Below the pieces are notes generated by a model that was not told the DNA's origin, made no database searches, and saw only the letters and a list, made by a program, of their open reading frames with translations. This document shows, one piece after another, positions 35,047-46,929 of a DNA stretch of 64,000 nt (position 1 is the stretch's first letter; each line of letters opens with the position of its first letter). The DNA comes from Chionoecetes opilio (Eukaryota > Arthropoda > Malacostraca > Decapoda > Majidae): assembly GCA_016584305.1 (NCBI GenBank), contig JACEEZ010018580.1, forward strand, positions 1 through 64,000, read 5' to 3'. Position numbers and translations under genes: made by a program.

Positions 35047-36632
35047 ATGAGTGGCCGGGAGCAACAGTATCCGTCTGCCTCAGGGGTGGGGAGGCACAGG
35101 TGTGATGGCAAGAATCACCTGGAGGCAGGCAGCTCAGGCCACAAGGCAGACAGTGAGCTGAAGTGCCAGGAGTGTGACAAAACATTCAAATGCAAGAGTA
35201 AGCTTGAGAGACATTCCCTGACGCACAGTGGTGTTAAAAATCATGAATGCCTAGAGTGTGGGAAAAGATTTATTAGAAAGAGCCACCTCACCACACACAC
35301 CCAGACGCACAGTGGTGTTAAAAATCATGAATGTCTAGAGTGTGGGACAAAATTTGCTACAAAGACCCACCTCACCACACACACCCTGATACACAGTGGT
35401 GTTAAGAATTATGAATGTTTAGAATGTGGGAAAAGCTTTAATAGAAAGTATAGTCTCACCCAACACACCCTGACACACAGTGGTGACAAAAATCATGAAT
35501 GTGTAGAGTGTGGGAAAAGATTTGCTACAAAGAGTCACCTCACCACACACACCCTGATACACAGTGGTGTTAAAAATTATGAATGTCTAGAGTGTGGGAC
35601 AAAATTTGCTACAAAGACCCACCTTACACAACATACCTTGACACACAGTGGTGTTAAAAATCATGAATGTGTAGAGTGTGGGAAAAGATTTGCTTTAAAG
35701 GGTAACCTCACCAAACACACACTGGTACACAGTGGTGTTAAAAATCATGAATGTTTAGAGTGTGGGAAAAAATTTGCTACAAAGACCCACCTCACCACAC
35801 ACACCCTGATACACAGTGCTGTTAAAAATCATGAATGTGTAGAGTGTGGGAAAAAATTTGCTACAAAGACCCACCTCACCACACACACCCTGATACACAG
35901 TGCTGTTAAAAATCATGAATGTGTAGAGTGTGGGAAAAAATTTGCTACAAAGACCCACCTCACCAAACACACCCTGATACACAGTGCTGTTAAAAATCAT
36001 GAATGTGTAGAGTGTGGGAAAAAATTGCTACAAAGACACTCACAACAACTTGACACAGTGCGTTAAACATGAAGTAGAGGTGAAAAATTGCTACAAGACC
36101 CACCCACCACACCCTGACACACAGTGCTGTTAAAAATCATGAATGTGTAGAGTGTGGGAAAAAATTTGCTTTAAAGGGTGACCTCACCAAACATTTCGTG
36201 ACACACAGCGGATATAAAAATTATGAATGTCTAGAGTGTGGGAAAAAATATGCTCACTGTTCTTCCCTAACCTTTCACGTTCTGACACACAGTGGTGTTA
36301 AAAATCATCAATGTCTAGAGTGTGGGAAAAAATTTGCTAGAAAGGGTGAACTCACCACACACTCCCTGATACACAGTGGTGTTAAAAATCATCAATGTCT
36401 TGAGTGTGGGAAAACATTTGTTAGAAAGAGTGACCTCACCAAACACACCCTGACACACAGTGGTGTTAAAAATCATAAATGTCTAGAGTGTGGAAAGAAA
36501 TTTGCTACCATTTCTCGTCTCAATGAACACACCTTTAGACACACTGGCTTAAGAGAGTTCAAGTGTGATGTTTGTGGCAAGTGTTTCAAGACAAAGGCTG
36601 ATATTGCCCAGCACATGAAGATCCACTTTTGA
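35047..36632 (+). CDS. C2H2 zinc-finger protein, about 17-18 fingers, one garbled
   Basis: Likely nuclear DNA-binding protein. From the first ATG with good context (35047, MSGREQQYPS), about 40 low-complexity residues precede finger 1 (CQECDKTFKCKSKLERH). Ten further 28-residue fingers follow with linker THSGVKN and helix cores such as KTHLTTH, KSHLTTH, KGNLTKH. Around 36025-36120 roughly one and a half fingers contain several deletions and the frame breaks (stop at 36064). The array then resumes and runs from about 36140 through KKYAHCSSLTFH and ISRLNEH to a last finger FKCDVCGKCFKTKADIAQH and a TGA at 36630-36632. No KRAB, SCAN, BTB or ZAD domain is visible. The open frame extends upstream to 34825 without ATG, and an acceptor-like TGTTGCAG at about 34893-34900 suggests a preceding exon. 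The garbled finger may be assembly error rather than mutation. Confidence 0.75.
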
Positions 36633-36934
36633 GGTGGTGTGTTGTGTGGACAAGTGTGGTTGTACCCATGGCTGTGGGAGTGTGTCCTGTGTGGCAATGG
36701 GTGGTGGTGGTGGGGGGCAGTGTTACATGTGTGGTGGCAGCCGTGCCCCTGTGTTCTGTGAGGGAGTCATGGCCCCAGCAGCTGTTTGAAAGGTTTCTCT
36801 GCAGATTGTTGTAAAAAATAGTCTTTTTGCACATAAGTTACACACATTTTCTGTAGCTCACATCTATATCACATAAAACTTACTTTGTCTCTTCATCATT
36901 GGAAAGTAGCAGGAGCATGAATAACAACCCTGTT

Positions 36935-36940
36935 AATAAA
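36935..36940 (+). promoter_or_regulatory. candidate polyadenylation signal of the zinc-finger gene
   Basis: AATAAA about 300 bp after the stop codon, in otherwise non-coding sequence. Only the hexamer supports it. Confidence 0.35.
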
Positions 36941-37674
36941 TGATCCAATTGTCTACAAATCAACAAGATGATGCCATGAAGTAGAAGATGAGGCTGTGAA
37001 TGTTTAGGTTTTTGACATAACCTAACCATGTTTCCGTTGCTGCTATGATATCAAAGTCCTCTACATATTAAATCCTGAAGCAATTTTGTCTTATTTAGAA
37101 TCTGAATCCTGCCTGCTCTTGGCGTTCAGTAATGAATGCCTCCAAGTCTCCCTGGGGTTGGTGTCCCCAGACAGTGGTTCACCCAGCCGTCTGCTCCCAC
37201 TCTAAAGGGCTGAACACTATTTCCTCAAACATACTTTCCATTTTTATATTTGTAGGGGAAACCTTACTGTTGAATTTATTTGATATTCTTGCCCAGGACC
37301 CTGTTCTCCACAAGTCCGCCCAAGGAATGTTGGCAATATCCATATAAGGTCATCAAAAAATGTGCTAGTGGAGGACCTAAATACTGCAAGGTCTTGTTAG
37401 GGCCCTGAATTACACTTACTGCAATAACCTCGGACCTAACTGTAACCCTAACCTAAGCAAGCCTACACCTAAACATGACCTAACCTAACCTTAGTAGCCT
37501 AAACTAACTGAATCTAGACCACCTTAACTTAGAGCAAGTTAAGGACGCTGTCAAGAAGTGTCGTAAAATCCAGTCCAGGGTCAGGTTTTTTATATTTATT
37601 ATGTGATGTACACTAGGGTCCCGCATAAGACGTGTTCACACAGAGCGTTTCCCCTATAGAACGAATGACCTAAA

Positions 37675-37712
<38 letters not shown>

Positions 37713-37914
37713 TCCAAAATTTTTGTTAGGAACGAATGTGGTCATATAGAACGAATCCGCCATCACAGTAGGGAAAATCCGAGCAGTTCTCATTTAGAGC
37801 GCCTAAGTATCATACAGAACGTCAGGTGACATGCCGTAGATGCACATTGTGACGTCACTGTCGTCCGAGTCGCTTGGCTTTTTTCGCCAAGCCAAGCTTT
37901 TTTTGCATCATAAG
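36941..37914. other. non-coding; irregular CCTAA motifs at 37435-37500; A-run at 37680-37706
   Basis: CCTAAC repeats are interspersed (CTAACCTAAGC, GACCTAACCTAACC). No element ends were recognised. Confidence 0.45.
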
Positions 37915-37978
37915 AAGATAAGAAAATAAGGAAGCTACAAGAGGCCGTGAGACCTACACGAGGTAGTTCCTGTAACGT
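37915..37978 (+). mobile_element. CR1-like LINE 3' terminal fragment
   Basis: AGATAAGAAAATAAGGAAGC, TACAAGAGGCCGTGAGACC, TACACGAGGTAGTTCCTGTA, as at 55858-55922. Confidence 0.75.
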
Positions 37979-37984
37979 AGGGTA

Positions 37985-38443
37985 CCGTATATGGCTGCGT
38001 ATAAGACGACCTTTTAACCTTAAAAAATAGCCACAAAAATTGGGGGTCGTCTTATATGCCCAGTATAAAATGTGAACCTTAAATCCTGTGCTGTACCTGT
38101 GGACGTTGGTAGCGCGGGTAATGATTGATGGTAGGCTTACCCCTGCCTTGGTAAAAACACAGATACTTTCTACTGAAATCACTTACCGTAATTCACATTA
38201 TTTTAATAAAATAATAAGTGTAGCTAGATGAGTAAGCTGATCAGGACGTGTAATGTAACTAGGTATTTTATATATAATTTTAAGACCACCATATGTGCTG
38301 TTTGTACCTAACCTTGTATAAGTAGAGTGGTCTACCTTGGAGGGTAGTCTTATACGGCGAGTATAGCCCAAAACCTACGTTTTTACTAGAAATTTTTGGG
38401 GTCGTCTTATACACCGAGTCATCTTATACGCAGCCATATACAG
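37985..38443. mobile_element. element F: 459-bp mariner/pogo-like MITE, TA TSD
   Basis: Ends CCGTATATGGCTGCGTATAA and the complement of CTGTATATGGCTGCGTATAA, flanked by TA at 37983-37984 and 38444-38445. GGTCGTCTTATA phrases lie inside both ends. Confidence 0.8.
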
Positions 38444-38445
38444 TA

Positions 38446-39726
38446 GTTCCTGCCTCAGTGACGAACCCACACATAAGGCGGCGAATTTTGGTGAGCAAAC
38501 CGCCATAAGAAGGCTTGCGGCAGCTTGCGTTTTCTGTTAACTCGAGACACTTTTCGTAAGCCGGCTTGCCCAGCTGGCGCAAGCCGTGGCAAGGGCGAGT
38601 GAGTAGGGGCACGGCAGCGGCGTGTCGCCACGGAGATGGGGTGAGGGTGGCATGAGGTGGGGAACGGCGGTAGTATAAGTGCAATTGTAGAGACTTCTCT
38701 GGGCTAAGTTAAAATGGTACATCTTGTGGGTACTCATTTATTTACAAGTCCAATAAGGAACTTAGATTTATTACAACCAGATATGTAGTGAACCAGCCAA
38801 TGCATGTCAGGGGAGCTCGTAAGATGAGCGTCTTGTTGGAATCGTGGTCCTAAGTGTTCTGCCTTGGTTCACGTCATGCCGATCCTTGCTCTTGCTGTTT
38901 TCTCCTTTCTTCTCCATCTGATATTGACAATAATACTAACCACAACAGTTTGACAGAGATCCTATTGTTCTGCACTTCTTAATTGCTTCAGCTAACAAGT
39001 GCTTAGCTGTACGTGGTTTTCACGGTAAACCCGAAAGATATACATGTACCCTATTTTACGGCTTATAAGGCGCACTTTTTTTCTTCAAAAAAATACCCTG
39101 AAAAACATTCGTGCGTCTTCCAAGACGAATGTTGTAGGAGGTTAGCTTAGGTAGCTATTCAATTCAGCCTCTTATATGATGTAACCTCAGTACATACCTG
39201 TTAAAGAGTATTTAGAATACCATAAGACATTCAAATCAACTACCAATCTGTCCTCACCCTGTGATGTTTACACGATACTGGCGGGAGCCTTTCCGCCCCG
39301 GCAGATTGGCGCCAACAGCCATTGCGTGTATAAGGAACTTTGTTTGTTACATTAGATGAAAATTTGTACACTTATGTACGTGCAACCACAACAAATACTA
39401 CACGCATACAGGAAAATTCAAACAATACGTGGTGAGGCACAAGAGACAGGCAACGTAGTGAGGCACGGGAGCGCGTGAGAGGTGTTTGTTTACACTCAGG
39501 AAGACAAAGATCAGACTCGGACTCAGCTGATCGGCACATCAGGCAGGCACACAGCTGTGCACCGCCGCGGTAGGGTTTTTCACTCCCGCCATCCGACCTG
39601 CGTGCATATGTTCAGCCAGCCAACATGATGATTTACTTATACTATCGCATACAAGCTAGAAAATAAAAATGGCTGATGAGCCGTGCTGAATGAAGATAAT
39701 GAATAGTGAGTGTGTTCTTGTGTGAA
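38446..39726. other. no gene recognised
   Basis: Mixed composition. A terminus-like phrase TTTACGGCTTATAAGGCGCA lies at 39055-39075 without a partner. Confidence 0.4.
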
Positions 39727-40450
39727 AATGAATGTACACACGACCCTCGTTTTCCCGGACTAATAGAGGGGAGCACTGGTCCGGGAACCGCAAAAGTCCG
39801 GGAATCGCAACAGTCCGAGGCCATTACCCACCCCTGGACGTTTATCCTACTTAGTATTTACTGTCCGGCAACCGCCAATATCAACTACCCCGCCGCGGAC
39901 TTTTACGTCACTTTGTTTTTTTAGGCTGCGGGGGATCCTTGGGGAACCATGAGCCTGGTGATGTCCTATGATGCTATCCAGCGTGTAGTGACCCGTCTTC
40001 CTCAGAAGCACGGTAGGCGGAGGACAGCGTGTTGCCGGAGGGGTGGAGCCCAGCCGCCGCCAGCAAGGTGGGCGGTCACGGTGGCGACGTCAGGCGGAGT
40101 TAAGATCGTAGCACTACACGGGGGAGGGGAAGCGCGGACACTGCAGCGAAAGTAAAAGTTTTCAGTAGTCTGGGAGACTTCCAGCACCGGGGCAGTGGGG
40201 TCAGGGGATAACGGAGGGGTGCGGTGAAACCGGAGTGTCGGGGCCCAAATGTAAACATACGGCCGCTGACAGTGCCACCTGGCGGAAGTGCGGACACGGG
40301 ACCTAATATAGTGACAGGGACCTCGGACTGCCGGGACAACTTGTCATTTACAGACGGCAGGCATTTGTCCGGGACTCTTGAATATCCCGGACCTGGGATT
40401 TGGGTCCGGCAATCCGATATCCGGGAAAGTGGAGGTTTCCGGAAAACGGG
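39727..40450. mobile_element. element P copy 1, pogo/Tigger-like
   Basis: The left end has CCCTCGTTTTCCCGGACTAA, the right end GGCAATCCGATATCCGGGAA then GGTTTCCGGAAAACGGGTT. TCCGGGAA occurs repeatedly. Exact boundaries and TSD were not fixed. Confidence 0.65.
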
Positions 40451-40617
40451 TTGTGTGTATATCGGACAAGGTTTTTTTTTCCTTTTGTTTCTTATAATTT
40501 CTTTCCAAATCAGGGTGCGTTTCCAAGAGCAGGGGCTTCTAAGCCGTAAAATAGGAATTATGGTCATTACACAAATATAATTAAAATATAATTATATGTT
40601 TTATGACGTTCCTAAAA

Positions 40618-41122
40618 ATACACACCTCATTTCCCGGACTAATAGGGGGAAGCACTGTCCGGGAACCGCAACAGTTCGATGCCATTACCAACCATGGACG
40701 TTTATCCTATTTTATTTACTGTTCGGAACCCGCCATATAAACTACCCGCCGCGGACTTTACGCCCTGAGCATGCTGCACTGGCGGGGGGCCCAGCAGAAA
40801 AGTGGTTCAATAGTCTCAAGACGTTCCTGCACCGGGGCAGTGGGAGTCAGGGACTGACGGAGCGGTGCAGGTGAAACAGTGAGGGGTCGGTTCCCCAAAA
40901 TGTAAAAATACGACCGCTGAGCATGCTGCCACCTGGGGGAGGCACGGACACTGACCAGGAGTGACAGGGACGCTGGAAACCCCCGGGAAACAACGTTGTC
41001 AATTTACGAACAGGACCAGGCATTTCACTTAAATTCCGGACCTGACATATCCCGACCCTGGGAATTTTGTCCGGCAAATCCGATATCCGGAAATGGAGTC
41101 CGGGAAATCGAGGTTTGTGTGT
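40618..41122. mobile_element. element P copy 2, same orientation
   Basis: CCTCATTTCCCGGACTAATA at the left and AATCCGATATCCGGAAATGG at the right, with the same internal order (GGACGTTTATCCTA, ACTACCCGCCGCGGACTTTA). Shorter than copy 1 by internal deletions. Confidence 0.7.
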
Positions 41123-41193
41123 ATACTGATTCTTTGATGTTAAGGGAGAGTCCACCGTGAAATATGAAAATAATTTTATATACGAATTGAGTA

Positions 41194-41505
41194 CAGGAGA
41201 ACCTCGTTTAACGGCATTTAAACAACGGCAGCCTCAAAACAACGGCACTAATCGACCCAAAGCTTTTTTTTGGGGGGGGTTTTTTTTTTTTTTTTTTTTC
41301 AATGATAACTCTGGAACGTGTCCTGTTTCGTTTTCCACTTTCCTAGGGACACATCTTTCAAATAGGTAACAAGACCCCTCCCCACTAATTGGCTCACCCC
41401 ACTTTTTTTTTTTATTCTCTGACTGTATTTTTTAAAAGATGGAAACTAAGCGGCCTTGTGTTACCCTTTTTTGTGTCCCCTTGGCCAGTTCCTTGTGATG
41501 GGGGG

Positions 41506-41536
<31 letters not shown>

Positions 41537-41632
41537 TTTTGGGGGATTCCATAGGAGTAACTCTCAAACAACGGCAAAATGAGTTATCCGGCATGCGCTC
41601 CCCCCCGGGTGCGAATAAACGAGGTTCTCCTG
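41194..41632. mobile_element. element H copy 2, TA TSD
   Basis: CAGGAGAACCTCGTTTAACG and the complement of CAGGAGAACCTCGTTTATTC, with TA at 41192-41193 and 41633-41634. It contains a LINE 3' fragment (41300-41490) between T- and A-runs, like copy 1 but without the SINE-like piece. Confidence 0.75.
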
Positions 41633-42544
41633 TATATGGTTTATGACAACACCCTATCCTTTGGCTTTCGAATGGTGGAATTTTTTTCAGCCGGATATAA
41701 ATTTAAATGCCCATAGCGGGGGGCTTTTAAATTTTCAAAACTTGTAAAAAAAAAAAAAAAAAAAAAAAAATTGAAAATGTTTTGGAAATTTTCCCATATA
41801 TCAAACTAAGCCTTAAAAAAACAACACAAACAGCAATCTTCGGGGTGAAGTTTGTTACCCAGGAAACAATTCTGGAACAAAATTTTTTTGGATATGAGAA
41901 GGGGGCAACCTGTTTCACAAATTTTTTGGAACAATGTTATACATCCAAAAAGGACTAGAAAAGAGAGAAAAGAGAAGAATTACACCGGAAATGACAAAAA
42001 AACAAAAAGAGGAGACAGACAAAGGAATTCCAACCGAAAGTTTATGCACCGGGGGCCACTTCAGAGAGGCTAACGCCCCATGCTTCACGACCTAGCGACA
42101 CCATCAGCTTTTTTGGGCATTCTGCGGGCAGATTGTGACGTACTTAAAGACGTTAGAAGACTAAACTTAAAGACTGCCAAAGGGGTGGTGTAAGGACGTA
42201 ACATATATAAAAATACTCATAAATTGAGTATATATGATGTTTTCTGACTCAAAAACTGAACAGGGCAAGTATACAAATGAAATTAGGCCATATAACAATG
42301 CTATGCGCTCATGATGAGTTTGTTATGGGGTGATGAGCCGAGTGGTGAACGGTGGCATCTCACCCCGACTCACCACACCAGAAACCACCACGCACGGCTC
42401 CGCGACAGACAAGGTATATTCCTCCTCATCCTTCCTCTTCCCTTTATTCTTCCCTTCTTCCTCTACCTAATTCCTCCTCCTTCATCACCACTACTACTAC
42501 TACTACTACAACTACCACTACTATTACTGCTGCTACTATACTAT
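41633..42544. other. non-coding; (CTA)n/(ACT)n from 42485 to 42540
   Basis: A-run at 41745-41770 and a pyrimidine-rich stretch 42415-42480. The 214-codon frame starting at 42311 is microsatellite plus MITE, not a gene. Confidence 0.5.
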
Positions 42545-42774
42545 AGCCGTGTTTTTGTCGTCCAAGCATCGTCTTGTTACGAAGACTTTTTTCTCGCAAT
42601 TGAAAATGGATTGGTTTCTGCGACAACAAACCCAACACTTGGTAGGGGCCGAAATAATAATCAGTCTAAAACATTGCAAACAATATCACAAAGCAGTATA
42701 ACACACATTTCAGCAAGTGTTATTGGAGTGGTCTTCGTAATCCAAGACGGTGCTGGGACGATAAAAACACGGCT
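42545..42774. mobile_element. 230-bp MITE (AGCCGTGTTTTTGTCGTCC ends), copy at 62155-62388
   Basis: Inverted ends of about 40 bp; the interior contains CGAAATAATAATCAGTCTA and ACACATTTCAGCAAGTGTTA. It is inserted in a (CTA)n microsatellite that continues at 42783-42835, so the TSD is masked. Confidence 0.8.
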
Positions 42775-42837
42775 TCTTACTGTTGCTACTACTACTACTA
42801 TTACTGCTGCTACTACTACAACTACTACCAACTGCTA

Positions 42838-43539
42838 TAAGAAAAGGTTAGGAGGAGGAAGAGAAGGAGAAGGAGAAGGAGGAGGAAGAAGGGTGGAGCA
42901 TTTTGGTGTGGATGATAAATTTGTAAACACAGCTGAGAGCGTGGAAGCCTTGTGATTGGCTGAAACTTTTTGAGAAATACTATGTGATTCGCTGGCGAGG
43001 CTGTGACGTAATTGTACTCGCTCAGCCAATCAGCTATCGAAGCCCATAGCGACACCGTAGCGCCACTGCCATATCTCGTACCAGAATCCCCCCGAGCTCC
43101 GGGGTGTTGAAATAGAGGAAGTTATTTAAGCTAAACACCGTGCCCTTTAACTCTCTCTGAATGTCTGCCCTGGTGAATTTTGATCGAACCTTGCAACAAT
43201 GCGGGGCGGGGCGCGCCCTGACACCCTCCCTTCGCCTTTGAGCGATTAATTAATACCTTTATAAGGGGTTGACATGGTGCAGATCCTTTTATGCATGCAT
43301 TGATATGTGATTACTGATCCCATAAAATTCATATGCAAGTAGCATTGACAGTATAGTACCTTCACTGGAGTGCAGAAACTTTAGCAAAACTTCAAACGTG
43401 TTTTTCTCAAAACTAGTATAAAATAAATATAAAATTCATCTCTGCTTTAATTTTTGGCACGATTTTCACGAAACTTTAGGACACACAAAATCAAATATCG
43501 TAGAAAAATCTGTTCTGATTTTTGTTTTGTTTTAAAGTC
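42838..43539. other. non-coding
   Basis: A GGA-rich tract at 42845-42895, then sequence with ATTGGCTGA (42954) and CCAATCA (43025). No promoter can be assigned. Confidence 0.4.
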
Positions 43540-43542
43540 TTA

Positions 43543-43847
43543 GGCCCGCACCGAGAGTCATGATGAAGGTTGAGCGACGACCTTCGTCGACTGAGGAAGG
43601 TTACCATAAAAGGGATAATTTTCGGAATGAAGAGCAGCGACGAAGGTCGGCACGAAGACACGGGGGTGCCCGTGTCTTCGTGCCCGTGTCTTCGTGCCCG
43701 TGTCTTCGTGCCCGTGTCTTCGTGCCCGTGTCTTCGTGCCGACCTTCGACCGCGCTGCTCTTCGTTCCGAAAATTATCCCTTTTATGGTAACCTTCCTCA
43801 GTCGACGAAGGTCGTCGCTCAACCTTCATCATGACTCGGTACGGGCC
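43543..43847. mobile_element. 305-bp Harbinger-like MITE with 14-bp tandem repeat at its centre
   Basis: Ends GGCCCG and CGGGCC of arms about 110 bp long (GTCATGATGAAGGTTGAGCG, ACCATAAAAGGGATAATTTT). TTA at 43540-43542 and 43848-43850. The centre has five GCCCGTGTCTTCGT units. Frames on both strands mirror each other because of the palindrome. Confidence 0.85.
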
Positions 43848-44032
43848 TTAGTAAAAAATTCGAAAACAAATTTCTAAAAATTATCAGAACAAATTGTTAG
43901 AATAACAATGAATTATCAGATGCTCATGTCACAAGGAAATCGGTAAAAAAATGGCTGAGAAGAAGCAATTCTTCTCAGCCACCACGGGCGAGCCTCAGCC
44001 TCACCACTTCACCTCAGCCACCACTTCTCACC

Positions 44033-44165
44033 ACCACGACCCTGCGCCACCACGGGCGAGGGCCAACCATCACAGCCCTCGAGTGAGCCTCCAGGGCCTA
44101 CCATCCCACCCCTGGAGCTCACTGCCTACACACGCTATAGGCATAGGTGTGAAAAAAAAAAAAAA
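44033..44165 (+). mobile_element. SINE S1 3' part with A-tail
   Basis: CGCCACCACGGGCGAGGGCC, CCTCCAGGGCCTACCATCCC, then (A)n. It joins a pogo-like terminus at 44168, as at 61355 in reverse. Confidence 0.75.
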
Positions 44166-44167
44166 AA

Positions 44168-44242
44168 CTTGTCTCTGCCATGCTGAGTTATATCAAATTC
44201 CGAGTTATACAGTGCCGAGTTATAAGGATTTTACTGTAGTAC
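44168..44242 (-). mobile_element. pogo/Tigger-like terminal fragment (family of element M)
   Basis: ATCAAATTCCGAGTTATACA then GTGCCGAGTTATAAGGATTT and TACTGTA. It is the complement of the left end of element M at 61278-61350. Confidence 0.75.
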
Positions 44243-44244
44243 TG

Positions 44245-45270
44245 CCTTAGGTCTTCCCACTTAGCTGAGTTGAAGTGCCAGAAGCACCTCCGCTTAGGTG
44301 GGCCCCGAGACGGCACCGGAGCGATAGGACAGGTTACAGAAATAAGATTGTGATCGGAGGAACCCAACGGAGAGAATAATTTCACAGAATAAGCAGAAGG
44401 GTTAGTAGTTAGGAAAAGATCAAGAATGTTGGGCGTGTCTCCAAGGTGGTCAGGAATACGGGTAGGGTGCTGCACCAGCTGCTCTAGGTCTTGGAGGATA
44501 GAAAAGTTGTAGGCTTGTTCACCTGGTTGGTCAGTGAAAGAAGATGATAGCCAAAGCTGGTGGTGAACATTGAAGTCCCCAAGAATGGAAATTTCTGCTA
44601 AAGGAAAATGAGATGAGGTGTGCTCCACTTTTGATGTTAAATAGTCGAAGAATTTTACATAGTCAGAGGAGTTAGGTGAGAGATATACAGCACAGATAAA
44701 TTTAGTAAGAGAGTGACATTGAAGTCGAAGCCAGATGGTAGTAAATTCGGAAGATTCAAGGCCGTGGGCACGAGAGCAAGTGATGTCATTGCGCACATAT
44801 ACGCAACAGCCAGTTTTTGGATTTAAATGAGAATAGAGACAGTAAGAGGAGACAGAAAAAGTCTGCTGTCAGTGCTCACGGGTGCTCACAGACAACTGAG
44901 TTTGGGGTGAGGAAAGAAGATGAGTTTAGAGGAGGAGAGATGATGTTCAAAAAGAGAGAAAGTTAGATCTAAGGCCGCAAATGTTGCAGAAGTTTAAGGA
45001 GAGAAGGCTAGAAGAAGTATCAAGACACCTCGATTTCGCCCCATTGAACGGTCCGACCGGGGATATTTATGGTCCCCTCCCCAGTAAGGGGCTCCGAGGC
45101 AGGTGTGTGAATGCCATTTTTGAAATTTTGAGTGAAGATAGTGTAGGGATGAAAAGTGCATGTAGTGTTATGTGAGTAGTAAGAGGAATTGTCTTTAGAG
45201 TGCAGGCTGCAGCTACTCTCTTGTGTATCTGAGACACTAAGGGATATGGAAAGAGAGGACACGGGAGATT
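44245..45270 (-). pseudogene. jockey/RTE-like LINE, apurinic endonuclease region
   Basis: The minus frame 44188-44796 reads [11 protein letters not shown], then [18 protein letters not shown], then [14 protein letters not shown] and SSDHNLISV. These are the C-terminal blocks of an AP-type LINE endonuclease (GDFN and SDH motifs). After these comes [10 protein letters not shown], where the reverse transcriptase would follow, but the copy ends at the pogo-like fragment. Upstream (44800-45270) the frame is broken. A 5'-side fragment; the fragment at 48125-49530 is the same type but cannot be its 3' half given the order. Confidence 0.75.
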
Positions 45271-45329
45271 TCAATGATAAGTCTGCAGCACCCCCTCAAC
45301 TCCCGTAAGTACCTCCCCGGGAGTATTTC

Positions 45330-46676
45330 ACCATGGCGGCAGCTGTCTGACTGCCTACTCCCTACATTCTTAAATGCCCACAACTTGGGTGAAAGTGCCT
45401 ACCAAGATTTCAAATCTGAACGTCTTGAAAAGCTACAGCCAGATGCAAAGCACTTTCAAGAAACAAAAATTGAAAACTTTTACTAATGTTAGTTCAATAA
45501 AAAGTACAGTGCGAGGGTAGGGAAATTATCCTTCGGGCTGATCGAGACCTGTTCGTTAGAGTGATTGTCATAGCACGAGGCCGAGAGTTGGACATGCGTG
45601 TGGTGTTATCGCATCCACCAGGACCAATACCATGGGCGCTGGCAAATGGGGATGGTTCTTTGCGGAAAACAGACAAAGCTAGACTCGTGAATAGTTTTGG
45701 GAAAATGTTACCGACAGCAGAAGCTCTTTCTCAAAGTTCAGCATGCATTGTTGATGGTATGAGTATTGTGCAGAAATTGAATGTGCAAAATAATACATTT
45801 GCTGAGGTCTCAAACTCAGTGCTAAAATCTGTGTTAAGAGAGGGTGACACGAGTGAGAGAATAGATGTGGTTTTCGATGTTTACCTGGAAACAACTATCA
45901 AGGATGCTGAAAGACAAAAATGAGGATTAGGAGCTGGCGGGAAATTCAATACCATAGTGCCAGGACATAAAAAAAAAATTGGAGGAATTTTCTGTCCGAG
46001 GCAGACAACAAAACAAGATTGATTGAGTTTCTGGTTTCAGATTGGAAATCTGACAGCAAGAGGCAACTGATTCACGATAAAGTACTTCTTGTTACCTGCG
46101 GTACAAAATGCTTCAAAATAACCAGCGAGGGTACCAACGACATGAAGGAACTAGAGTCATCACAAGAAGAGGCTGACACACGCTTGAATTTGCATGCAAA
46201 ACATGCTGCAGAGAATGGATTTCGAAGTGTCATTGTAGTTTCTGAAGACACAGATGTTTTTGTACTCCTTCTATCATTTACACAGGACATTCCAGCTGCC
46301 CTCTACCAAAAAACGGGCAACAAAAACTCACACACAGTTCATGGACATCTCTCAGCTATGGCTATCTCTTGGAGATGATATTTGTGGCGCACTTATCAGT
46401 TTCCACCCATTTTCCGGATGTAATACTGTTAGTGCATTTGTTGGACGAGGTAAAATAGAACCATTTAATAGAATGCGACCCAATGAAGTGTTCCTTGGAA
46501 CATTCAGAAGTCTCGGAGATACTTTGGAGCTTTCTACTGAAACATTTGAAAATGTGCAACACTTCACTTGCCTTATGTATGCACCAACCACCAAAACTCT
46601 TGTAATCGGGCAGATATGTAACAATATAAGACCAAGATGTTCACTTCTGGAAGAAAGCATGAAAATTTGTCTATAG
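45330..46676 (+). pseudogene. AcademX-like protein, PIN/XPG-like nuclease part, frameshifted
   Basis: Three frames on the plus strand read continuously apart from shifts near 45925-46015 and 46310. Blocks: LRADRDLFVRVIVIARGREL, SHPPGPIPWALANGDGSLRK, IDVVFDVYLETTIKDAERQK, SSQEEADTRLNLHAKHA, VVSEDTDVFVLLLSF, LGDDICGALISFHPFSGCNT and VSAFVGRGK. The spaced acidic residues (EEADT, EDTD, and GCNT in place of the usual GCDT) fit a PIN/XPG nuclease fold; the Asp-to-Asn change in the last block may be inactivating. The terminal Cys8 part is displaced to 49534. The family assignment is from recall. Confidence 0.65.
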
Positions 46677-46679
46677 GGG

Positions 46680-46925
46680 TTCTTGAGTATGCTGAATCCG
46701 ATTTTAATAGGATCCACGCTGGCAAACCAAGGGTTCCCACTCAAAATTGACATTGAACATGGAAGGGGTCAAATCGCCATTTCTTTGCGACCGCAACTTT
46801 TTTTTAACAACATTGAATATTTATTAGATCCTTGTTATATTCCAAAATTGAATTTTTTGATATGTATCATGCAAAAGAGTATTGTAGTATACTTATATAG
46901 ATATACTTATATACGTATAGTAGCG
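46680..46925. other. linker between inverted transposon segments
   Basis: AT-rich, no recognised domain. Confidence 0.4.
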
Positions 46926-46929
46926 GACC

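Noticed and set aside
42311..42955. 214-codon plus-strand frame
   Set aside because: It crosses a (CTA)n microsatellite and the 42545-42774 MITE; composition is Leu/Thr runs without a domain.
43491..43877. Matching frames on both strands (MMKVERRPSSTEEG-type)
   Set aside because: They are mirror images created by the palindromic MITE.
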